From Gracilaria caudata (lineage: Eukaryota; Rhodophyta; Florideophyceae; Gracilariales; Gracilariaceae), in assembly GCA_030374735.1 (NCBI GenBank), contig JASCIV010000306.1, positions 1 through 25,108 on the forward strand: DNA of 25,108 bases. Reading direction: 5' to 3'. Both the position numbers and the translations under genes were made by a program. Of this stretch, positions 8,368 to 16,147 are shown in pieces (positions within the stretch are counted from its first letter, which is position 1; each line of letters opens with the position of its first letter). The notes under the pieces are model-generated. The model did no database searches. It had not been told where the DNA came from and saw only the letters and a program-made list of their open reading frames with translations.

Positions 8368-8545
8368 CAATCCGAATGTTCGCGATTGCAACTGTGGCAA
8401 TCAATCGTGCAATCAATCGCTCTGTCGCCCCAAAGTGCAATCACGATTGCAATCAAGATTCGTCTTGCAATCGTGATTGCAATATCTCTCTTGTTTTGCA
8501 ATCGCGATTGCAATACCTTCCTCGCTTTGCAATCCTGCTGGCAAT
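8368..8545. repeat. Left subterminal GCAATC/GATTGC array
   Basis: About ten GCAATC or GATTGC hexamers in 180 bases. Several are arranged as head-to-head pairs with a 2-nt centre (GCAATCACGATTGC near 8438, GCAATCGTGATTGC near 8466, GCAATCGCGATTGC near 8497). Spacing of the pairs is about 28-31 bases. They are probably transposase-binding sites (inference). Confidence 0.75.
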
Positions 8546-9126
8546 TGCAAAGCCTATGGTAATCGAGATCGTAGTAGCAACGTTCAACAAACACCACAGC
8601 GACGAAGGCAGTACATAAATTTCAGAACTCCAGTGAACAATACGCTATAGAATTTTGATAACAAACAGCGTATCCAAATAATGGACTTCAAACTTCATCA
8701 TCTTTATTGAAAGGTAACGTAATTTAAAGCACAATAGATACATATCTCAGTTATCTCCATCAAGACGAATCTCTTGTAACGCTTGACGAACAGTATATAT
8801 GTCCCAAAACTTGCGATTCACTCGTAAGAAAATGAGTGCCTCAAAAACAACAACAACGAGAACGCTTTGAGCTTCTTGCTCAAAAACTGATTGAGTAGTT
8901 TTTCTTTTGTCTGACTTTATCTCTCATAGGTAATGATACTGGTGACACTACTGAAGCTTTTCAACGTTTAAGTGCTGTGATAAAGTAACGGTTAAAAGAG
9001 TATTAGAGCAAAGCACAATACTAGACCGTTCAGGTTGGTAAGGAATCTTTCTTAAATGTTGGATCGCGGTGATGTAGAACGTAATTGTTGGATTCTTGGT
9101 AAGAATGTTAATGTGGCTAGAACGAT

Positions 9127-9240
9127 TTCAATCGCAATTGCGATTGCTGGGACCCCTGCAATCGCAATTGTAACTGCAGGGGTTCATCACAATCAAGATT
9201 GCAATCACCAAGCCTATTGCAATCGATTGTGCAATCCATC
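9127..9240. repeat. Right subterminal array with an internal copy of the terminus
   Basis: Contains GCAATC/GATTGC hexamers similar to the left array. 9142-9158 is a perfect 17-bp reverse complement of the left tip (8356-8372). A further CAGGGG tip in the forward direction starts at 9177. The right end therefore holds duplicated termini nested inside the outer end at 9258. Confidence 0.75.
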
Positions 9241-9258
9241 GATTGGACGGCCCCCCTG

Positions 9259-9266
9259 CATCTGTG
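9259..9266. repeat. Right 8-bp target-site duplication
   Basis: CATCTGTG directly after the terminal CCCCCCTG of the element; identical to 8348-8355. This exact match fixes the outer boundary of the insertion. Confidence 0.85.
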
Positions 9267-9618
9267 TTCGAGCGAAACAGCTGACTCAGCAATTTTAAGG
9301 GAAACAGCGCCGGTTTCCAAATTAGAGTGCTGATATCCAATCGCTCAGAAGAACGAAAGTTAACAACTTCAGCGTTACCAAGGGTAACATGACGTGTTCA
9401 AGAACGCATTCATGGTAGGTGTGCAGATCTTCGTGTATGATTGTGTGCGCCGATGCCGTCCGAGCACCGTGCCTGGAAAACGGATTAGCTCAGGCACACT
9501 TGGTAGCCCTCCTTGCCCCCCCCACTTTTGGTAACCGTTTGTGGTGTGGAAGGTGGTCCAAATAGGACCGTCCTACAGTGGGTAGCGTTCTACCGAAAGA
9601 TCACTAGTATCTTGCAGC

Positions 9619-9891
9619 ATGTTCTCACGACTCGTGAGTCACGAGACGTCGAAGGCGTCGACAGAGCGGCTTTCCAAGCTCATGGCCAAGCTCCGCAGCA
9701 AAGGTTGCTTTTTGTACAACTGGAAGGCCGTCTCATCTCCCATGCGTACCCAGAAATACTACACTTTGTGTTTCCCATTGCCTAGAGTGCATCTGAGGTT
9801 TGGAACTGGCCATCCATCCTCAGATTTCCAGGCTACCGCTAAACTTCGCGTTATGTATTCATCTGATTTTCTAGCCTTCACGTTACGGTAA
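9619..9891 (+). CDS. Small hypothetical ORF, 90 residues
   Basis: ATG-initiated frame of 90 residues. It has a basic, serine/threonine-rich N-terminal half (SRLVSHETSKASTERLSKL) that could be an organelle-targeting helix. I recognise no domain. An overlapping frame on the same strand starts at TTG and is rejected. It may be a small real gene, an exon of a spliced gene, or chance. Confidence 0.2.
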   Translation: MFSRLVSHETSKASTERLSKLMAKLRSKGCFLYNWKAVSSPMRTQKYYTLCFPLPRVHLRFGTGHPSSDFQATAKLRVMYSSDFLAFTLR

Positions 9892-10011
9892 CGTGGTAGT
9901 ATAAACTTCAAGAAGCAATGAAAGTTTCCCTTCACATTTTTGGCCAAGCCTGGTCTAAACACAATCAGCATCAAACGGTTTGTGTGCGCTGCACGCTTAT
10001 CGTAACATCAT

Positions 10012-10023
10012 GATGACGTCATC
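10012..10023. promoter_or_regulatory. 12-bp palindrome with a CRE-type TGACGTCA core
   Basis: GATGACGTCATC is a perfect palindrome and contains TGACGTCA, the consensus site of many bZIP (CREB/ATF-type) factors. It lies about 460 bp upstream of the carboxypeptidase start. Assignment to that gene is speculative. Confidence 0.3.
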
Positions 10024-10479
10024 CTCGCAACGTTTATTTACGCAGTGGTAACCTGCTTCTCTGCTAATTAAGAAGCGGGAATCTCTTATTCATTCGTTCA
10101 TTCCACACTCTCATTATTATGAGTATCTAGTTTGCTGAGGCCTCCGCCGGCATTCCGAAACTCGCAAAACTAGCGCCGTGGAAACTGACATTCGGCTGCA
10201 GTTTATTACAGTTTGTAAGGTTGAGCCAATTCTACGAATTCGAACTGAAACCACTACATAATCACCGTGGACTGCTATCGTCGTGGTCGCGGCGTACGCA
10301 AACTGAACCTGTGGTAGAGTAGCGCTTTGGAAGAATGTCAGCAGCTGATCGAGGCCAAACAATTCTCCTTAGGTATGCTTTGGACAGTGGATAACATCAG
10401 TTTCATTCAGTTCCCATTTGCCTGAAGGCGCGCTTCTGAAATAGTTTGCCTCGTTCCATATACTATCGCCTTCTCAGGA

Positions 10480-11874
10480 ATGGAAAGGCTTTCACGACCC
10501 TGCAAATCTGGACGGGGAAGAGCAACAGCAGCCAGACGTCTAATCACTTCGCGCACAGCTCTGCGTTTGCTATGCGCGTTGTACGCTCTGCTAGCAAATT
10601 GTGGCGTTTATGCGCAAGTGGGAAGAACAGGACCATGGCTGCTCTCATTTGCTTCATCCACAAGTTTTCGCAATGAAGCCGCATGGTACCACCAAACTCG
10701 ACAGCTTCTGGTGAAGCTGAATGAGATTACTGCAACATGTCCTCATGCCAGCACCGAGTGGGTTGTCGTTCTAAATCCTAGGCCATATCTCTTTTCCCCC
10801 TCAGGAACAACGAGACCGCATGGGAAACTGCTGTTATTGACGCTTACATACAATGCAAAAGCACGCGCAAGGTCGAAGTCGCACAGGCTGCGCAATGATC
10901 GTACTAGAATAGTGGCCGTGTTTGGTGAACATGGGCGGGAACGAATCACCTCCGAGCTTGCGTTGTCAATTGTTCAGCGGTATTGCGGGAAAGGATCCAC
11001 GCCAAACGCATTACGTGGCCTTGAAATTGTTCTTGCACCTATTGTGAATGTAGCCGGGCGACATGAGGCTGAAACAAACAATGAATGCTCTCGTTTGAAT
11101 TCCAAAGGCGTTGACATCAACAGAAACTACGTTGTACAGTGGGGCCAAAAAGACGCGGATACACTGTCAGAGGAAGAAACAGAAGGTGCACACCCACTGA
11201 GCGAATGGGAAACGCGAGCCATTGATGCAGTATTACGTAGATCAAAACCAAACGCATATCTAAGCTTTCATTCTGGAGATCGCTCCATACTTCTTCCATG
11301 GGATTCTGGGACTAGCATTCCAAACGGAATGCAGGGAGTTGCACAGCGAATTAAGAGCAATCACTGTCCAGACTGTCGCATTGGTACGGTATCAGAGCTG
11401 TTGGGATATCGCGCGTATGGAACAGGGGTGGATCACGCAATTGGCATGTACGGGGTTCCGTTCGCTTGCACCTTAGAAATATACGGATTTGAACAAAGAG
11501 ATTGCAAAGGCATGTTCAACCCACTGGATAAAACAGCATATGCATCCGTCATGCGTAACTGGTCCAACGTGATGGAAACGGTCGGTCTTGAAGCTGCAAA
11601 TCTTCCCTCTAATCGCATATGGCTTGGTCCCATGAAATCATGGTGGTGGTTCGGAGGTGCGAGATGGTTCCGATATCGAGTATTGTTTCTCACTGAAAAT
11701 GAGGGAAACGAAGAAATGATTCACTTTGAACCTCCCATGTTTTTCGTTCTGTTCGTTGTCGCTTGCTTATCGTTGGTGACCTTCACGTTGCGGAGCACAG
11801 TACGTGGGTTAGGGAAACGTACGTTTGCAGTCATCAAGCGACGGAATATAGGGCCATGGTGCTCACGGGTATAA
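10480..11874 (+). CDS. M14-family zinc metallocarboxypeptidase, membrane-anchored
   Basis: A 464-residue protein starting at ATG 10480. All M14 hallmarks are present. Zinc ligands are H151 and E154 (GEHGRE) and H264 (LSFHSGD). Substrate-binding N214/R215 lie in VDINRN, and the catalytic glutamate is probably E333 (TLEIYGFE). The family removes C-terminal residues from peptides. The N-terminus has a basic stretch then a hydrophobic segment at about 27-42, a signal peptide or anchor. The C-terminus has a hydrophobic helix at about 420-437 followed by a short basic tail (VRGLGKRTFAVIKRR). That topology puts the catalytic domain in the secretory lumen or outside the cell. From memory, the arrangement around HGRE and NRN resembles plant and protist M14 proteins more than bacterial ones. 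Specificity cannot be assigned, because the residue that sets the side-chain pocket is not obvious. Confidence 0.9.
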   Translation: MERLSRPCKSGRGRATAARRLITSRTALRLLCALYALLANCGVYAQVGRTGPWLLSFASSTSFRNEAAWYHQTRQLLVKLNEITATCPHASTEWVVVLNPRPYLFSPSGTTRPHGKLLLLTLTYNAKARARSKSHRLRNDRTRIVAVFGEHGRERITSELALSIVQRYCGKGSTPNALRGLEIVLAPIVNVAGRHEAETNNECSRLNSKGVDINRNYVVQWGQKDADTLSEEETEGAHPLSEWETRAIDAVLRRSKPNAYLSFHSGDRSILLPWDSGTSIPNGMQGVAQRIKSNHCPDCRIGTVSELLGYRAYGTGVDHAIGMYGVPFACTLEIYGFEQRDCKGMFNPLDKTAYASVMRNWSNVMETVGLEAANLPSNRIWLGPMKSWWWFGGARWFRYRVLFLTENEGNEEMIHFEPPMFFVLFVVACLSLVTFTLRSTVRGLGKRTFAVIKRRNIGPWCSRV

Positions 11875-12468
11875 AGAAGAATCGTTCGTCGTCGACGAAT
11901 TAGAACAGTAGTATTTCTGTTGCCCAGAGTCAGACAGAGTAGCTAGCTTGGGTAACAGGGATGGCGCTACAACTCAAACAAGATGAGGTAGTGTTCACCG
12001 AGTTTCGGATTGAATAAGTGCGAGATTTCTAACGGTAGAAACAGAAAGCTCATTTCTCAGATTGAAGCAGCATCCGCGCTTATGAAGAGAGAGAGAGAGA
12101 GAGAGAGAAGCAGAATCTCGCTAAAGCCGGACGCGGGCGGAGACAAGACATTCGTGTTAGACTTTAGGTCTCGTGCTCGCTTGCAAGACGATGAGAAGCA
12201 ACGGGAAATATCCCGGAGATACAACGATGGCAATCCCTTTACACCGGTATGTGGCGTGCTCGATTTTGGCCACAAAACAATGCGCTACCAAAATGGCCAC
12301 CAAGCAGACGGATCAGCGATGCTCAACCGAATCGATCCCGCGAATCAAATCGCGGAGCGCCCTTTCGTTATGCGCTCTTGACACCCGCAACCGCCCACAT
12401 CTTCCCTACGCCATTCCAGGTGCCCCCCCCCTCCCTACGAAGCGATCGCTACGGACTCCATCCCGGAC
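11875..12468. other. Intergenic region upstream of the mitochondrial carrier gene
   Basis: 594 bases with no supported gene. The frame covering 12010-12381 begins at TTG and is partly an AG repeat. A C-run lies at about 12423-12431, shortly before the carrier ATG. Confidence 0.45.
12086..12108. repeat. (AG)n microsatellite
   Basis: About eleven AG dinucleotides in a row, followed by AGCAGAATC. Likely length-variable between individuals. Confidence 0.95.
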
Positions 12469-13748
12469 ATGAGAAAGCGCATACCACAGATCACCGCGTG
12501 TCCGCGGCGGCCCCGTGCTCCTTCGCCACCGTTGGCGCTTGTTTCGCCTCCCGCAAAACACCAATCATCGTCCTCAGCCAAGTCTGATCATACCCACCCT
12601 CACCAGTCTTCGAATGAATCCAAGCCGGATACAAAGCTAAAACCCTCCACAGGCACAAACTTTGCCCATCAAAATGCGTTTGTCGCGGCCGCCACCAAGG
12701 CTCGGAAATCGTTTACAGCCGTCACCACTTCAAATTCCGTCAAGTATCTTATAGCCGGCGTACGTTGTTTGCTTCACGTTCCGAGCGATTGACGCACGCG
12801 ATGATTGATAACCATTCCACTTTGACTAACGCTCGTTTTCTATCGAAATCTCTATGCACATTGACCTTTTCTCGCCTTACACCCGCGATATCCACATCAC
12901 AGGCAATAGCTGGAATTGTTTCGCGAACAGCGGTATCACCGTTGGAGGTCGTCGCGACTGTGAACATGTGCACCTCAGGTGCAGCTCCTCCATTGCTGCG
13001 TCAGCTACGTCTTCTTCTGCAAACTGAAGGGCTGCGAGGCTTCTTCAAAGGTAATGCAGCCAACTGTCTAAAGGTAGCTCCAACAAAGGGAATCCAGTTC
13101 GTAGCATTTGAAGCCCTCAAGCGTGTTCTATTCCGAATTCGAGAAAACCGACGTCCCGGAGCGAGTTCCAAACCTTTAAGCGCATGGGAACGTTTCATTG
13201 CAGGTGGATTAGCGGGAATGACTGCGGCTACCATGTGCTATCCTCTCGACACAGCGAAAACACTCCTCACTGCTCATCCTGAACGCTTTTCTGGCGTCCT
13301 ACAAACAATAGTTGCCTTCTCGCGTCAACATGGACCCCGTGCTCTGTATAGGGGTCTCAGCCCAACTCTCGTTGCCATGATGCCATATGCTGGACTAGAC
13401 TTCGCAATTTATGAACAGCTGAAGTTGATGTATATGCGCCGAAACAACAAGGAAGCAAATCTTTTAATTCTCCTCGTTATCGGAGCCTTTGCTGGAGCAG
13501 TAGCGCAAACTGCGTGTCATCCTCTTGATGTCGTTCGTAAAAGGCTCCAGCTTCAAGGTATTGGGGGTCGCCCTGTGCAGTATAGAAGTATGCTACAAGC
13601 CGCTACTGGTATCATCAAGAACGAAGGGCCCTTAGCGCTGTACCGCGGGCTCCAGCCTATGTACATAAGTGCCATACCGTCCGCTGGTGTCTCATATGTT
13701 GTCTACGAATCTGTTAAGAAAGCCTTGGGGGTCCGTTCTTTTCAGTGA
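12469..13748 (+). CDS. SLC25-family carrier, two exons (12469-12759, 12903-13748)
   Basis: Joining the exons gives 378 residues with three carrier repeats. Exon 1 starts at ATG 12469 and ends …VKYLIAG; exon 2 resumes AIAGIVSRTAVSPLEVV, rebuilding the first transmembrane helix. Without splicing, the downstream frame would start at TTG inside the intron. Signature motifs are PLEVVAT in repeat 1, PLDTAK in repeat 2 and PLDVVRKR in repeat 3. The FFKGNAANCLKVAPTKGIQF and ALYRGLSPTLVAMMPYAG segments are typical of nucleotide/CoA-type carriers (ATP-Mg/Pi, CoA, Brittle-1 branch). The exact substrate cannot be called. The first motif has alanine where lysine or arginine is usual. The ~80-residue Ser/Pro/Lys-rich N-terminal extension could be an organelle-targeting or regulatory tail. 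Most members sit in the mitochondrial inner membrane; the Brittle-1 type can also be plastidial. Confidence 0.9.
12760..12902 (+). other. Spliceosomal intron in the carrier gene, 143 nt, phase 0
   Basis: Donor GGC|GTACGT at 12759/12760 and acceptor CACATCACAG|GCA at 12902/12903. The intron interrupts exactly between codons. It is AT-richer than the exons and has a pyrimidine-rich run (CCTTTTCTCGCCTT) upstream of the acceptor. It is the only intron I can support in the window. Confidence 0.85.
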
Positions 13749-14652
13749 TCTAATTTCCGCTGTAGACATTTAATGCTACAAGTTATTCGTGACAGCAAGC
13801 ACTTTAAATGTAAGATGTGATTCCAGCCGTGCAAGCCTTGTATACATCTTTTTTTTTGCTGTGGAGGACAGGCGTTTTGGAGTTCTCACATCAAGACCTG
13901 TCTTGCATCATCAAGTCGGAGTTGATATTCAAATGGCTACAATCAGTGTTGTTTGGGAGACCATTCATTTTTCATGGACCCTACTTCGTTTTTATATTTC
14001 TAGTTGCTTGACTTTGATCCAGGGTGCGGCCTTAGCCACCAAATGGTGACGGAAGAGAAGATTAACGTCGTGTCGTCGTAGAACGTTCGCTTGTATTGTG
14101 CATTCTTTTCAATTTATTCTTCAAGACAGTTTCGTCTTCCTTCTTGGACTTGGACGGTACAAATCTATTCAACACTCTCAGGTTGTCGTAATCTCAATTA
14201 AGCCTGATTTGAAGAGCTTGCTAGTGGCAAATAACACTCTTCAGGAAGTGCTATGGACCAAATTCCACAGTTATGCCGTGCATGGCTAACTTTTTCGCAT
14301 CTGTTCCTGAAACGGTTTCCTATACAGTAATGAGAGGTGTTCACCAGTATAGCGAAGAGTGTCCTTGTCAGACCCGTACTATAGTCTGTCCACATCCAGG
14401 GTTGAATTGAGTGGGTGCGGGTTTCACAAGCCGCATCTGACGCTTGTACTATCATGGAACATCTTTGTAACTGTTTAAGGACATATAGACAGGCACGAAC
14501 ATTAAAACAGAGTCCATCGTCGTGGAATACGCCAGTTCTCTCACCCGTGTTAGGCATGAAGCTGTGAACAGAAGATTTATTATTTTGAGATCGGCAAAGT
14601 TGACCACCTGCCAGTTCTGGGTTCCTTTTTTGAGCAAGCGGTATGTCGCAAA
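13749..14652. other. Intergenic region between the carrier and YigZ/IMPACT genes
   Basis: About 0.9 kb with no convincing gene. Frames at 13789 (GTG start) and, on the minus strand, 14198-14557 (119 residues, ATG start) show no recognisable motif. The 3' UTR of the carrier and the promoter of the next gene must lie here. Confidence 0.4.
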
Positions 14653-15270
14653 ATGCGTAACATGTTTCACTTGACAGCGCCGCATGTCTCTGAAATTGTA
14701 ATCAAGAAGTCTCGATTCGTTACGAGTGCTTCAAAAGCGCTCAGCATCGCCGATGCCAAGGCGTTCATAGAGCTCGTTCGTGAACCTCGGGCTTCTCACA
14801 ACTGCTGGGCTTACCGCATTGGAGAGTCTATATCCCGATTCAGCGACGATGGTGAACCCTCTGGCACTGCTGGACGACCCATTTACTCTGCCATTTGCGC
14901 AAACGACGTAGACCAGGTTGTTGTCGTCGTTACGAGATACTTTGGAGGGGTGAAGCTTGGAGCCGGTGGCTTGATTCGCGCATACAACAAAGCTACTACA
15001 GAATGTTTGAAAGGAGCTCCAAAAGAAATGGCTACTTTGAAAGTTGATCTCCAGGTTTCAGTTCAATGGGAGCACAGTGGAGTTGTCCAAGCAATTTCAG
15101 AGGCATACGAGCGTCTCGATGCAATCTACAGCGAATCTGGATGCACCATATGTGTACGTGTGGAGCTCGACAAAGAGAATGTTTATCGGGAGAAGATCAT
15201 CAACGTTACTGGAGGAGCAGCAAAGATTGTTCGCCTCCTCTCTGATGAGAGTAATGTGGTGAAGAATTAG
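14653..15270 (+). CDS. YigZ/IMPACT (UPF0029) family protein
   Basis: 205 residues, the usual size of bacterial YigZ. The diagnostic segments are present: SRFSDDGEPSGTAGRPI at about 61-77 and VVTRYFGGVKLGAGGLIRAY at about 92-111, the UPF0029 signature. A C-terminal ~80-residue ferredoxin-like half follows, as in YigZ. It lacks the RWD domain of animal IMPACT and yeast Yih1, so it is the short bacterial/organelle-like form. In yeast and animals the family restrains the Gcn2 kinase; the role of the short form is not established. The start at ATG 14653 leaves only about 11 residues before the conserved core. A second ATG three codons on is equally possible. No targeting peptide is evident. Confidence 0.9.
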   Translation: MRNMFHLTAPHVSEIVIKKSRFVTSASKALSIADAKAFIELVREPRASHNCWAYRIGESISRFSDDGEPSGTAGRPIYSAICANDVDQVVVVVTRYFGGVKLGAGGLIRAYNKATTECLKGAPKEMATLKVDLQVSVQWEHSGVVQAISEAYERLDAIYSESGCTICVRVELDKENVYREKIINVTGGAAKIVRLLSDESNVVKN

Positions 15271-16147
15271 TAGATTTTGGAGCTTCGTCGTTTTGATGCA
15301 ATTCCTTTCAAGTCAAGAAAAGAAGAGGATTGCTCATGCTTGGAAAAGACGCAAGGAACTCTTAACCTTCCGAGCTGTAATAGACACGGATCAGGCCTTA
15401 GTGAGATTGAAATAAGCGTATCTGCTGCACAAATTTGTCAAGTGCAGGCAAGGCAATCAGCGCTTTGAATTTCTGTAGTGCACACTTCTCAACGGCAATA
15501 CTGCGAGAAAGGAAGTAAAATATCTTCTGATGATCGCAAGGTCAAGTCGCAACAGAGCGCAAATGACTCTCGCGCCCGTGAGCGTTTTGATTCTCGAGCT
15601 TCAGCATCGAAGACTGCGAAAACAAAGCCTTCACGTCCACCATCCATTGCTACAGCTTATCACCTGCCACCAGTTGCAAGTTTCTGAGCCGAAGATTAGT
15701 TGGGCAAGCAACTCTGGCGCTCGATGTGAGCTCCACTCACTTCGAAAGGTCGATGATGCACCACGACGAAGAACCACGAAGATTGGGCGTGGCACTTCCA
15801 TCGTCACGGCGCGATGCCATGTGCGTCATGAGCCGTCGATGGTTGGTGCTCCTGTTTCGGAACTTAGACACACTGGCCAATGGGCAGTAGCCACGTGCCA
15901 ACAGGCATATGCTGATTTCATCTCGTGCGGTCATGCGCCATCGAGCAAATCCTATTGATTTTCAGCCGTTCAGGCATTGTCAATCAAGCCACCACCTACC
16001 CCCCAGAAGCGCCATCCAATGCGACTCGCGCCCTTCGCACTCTTCATAAACAGGGAGTCCCGAGCATTCCCGTTGCGATAAGGCGATCCGCGCGATCTCG
16101 TTGAGGTGGGTTTTTCGTTTGCACGCCGACATCGTCATCCCCCCAAA
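15271..16147. other. Intergenic region upstream of the dihydrolipoamide dehydrogenase gene
   Basis: About 0.88 kb. The longest ATG frame (15530-15958, 142 residues) is basic and of no recognised family, and I do not call it a gene. The promoter of the downstream gene should lie near 16000-16100; no TATA box stands out. Confidence 0.4.

Larger units (their letters stand above)
8356..9258. mobile_element. Non-autonomous hAT-like DNA transposon, 903 bp
   Basis: The left end reads CAGGGGTCCCAGCAATC and the right end, read inward on the other strand, CAGGGGGGCCGTCCAATC. They share CAGGGG and CAATC with mismatches between. The element is flanked by a perfect 8-bp direct repeat, CATCTGTG. Both ends carry clusters of GCAATC/GATTGC motifs (left about 8368-8535, right about 9142-9240), like the subterminal transposase-binding repeats of hAT elements. 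The ~570-bp centre is AT-rich without a transposase frame, so the element would need an enzyme supplied from elsewhere. An 8-bp duplication and CAGGG-type ends point to the hAT superfamily. P-type or Merlin-type elements also make 8-bp duplications and are not excluded. The duplication does not match the usual hAT nTnnnnAn preference. Confidence 0.8.
9267..10479. other. Intergenic region between the transposon and the carboxypeptidase gene
   Basis: About 1.2 kb with no recognised gene. It holds one weak 90-residue ATG frame (9619-9891), a short C-homopolymer near 9516 and a 12-bp palindrome containing TGACGTCA at 10012-10023. No tRNA cloverleaf was seen. Confidence 0.4.

Noticed and set aside
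8368..8545. CRISPR-like array (regular short repeats)
   Set aside because: Repeats are 6-14 bp palindromes inside a transposon end, without unique spacers of constant length or cas genes, in a eukaryotic context.
8092..8562. 156-residue frame overlapping the transposon
   Set aside because: Starts at TTG, contains no methionine and runs into the element's repeat array.
12765..12902. Carrier start within the intron
   Set aside because: It begins at TTG and encodes no carrier-like sequence; splicing restores the conserved first helix.
15530..15958. 142-residue ATG frame upstream of dihydrolipoamide dehydrogenase
   Set aside because: No motif, no homologue known to me and unremarkable composition; could not be supported.
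16106..16147. Longer N-terminus for dihydrolipoamide dehydrogenase
   Set aside because: The codon at 16106 is GTG; ATG 16148 gives a clean mitochondrial presequence.
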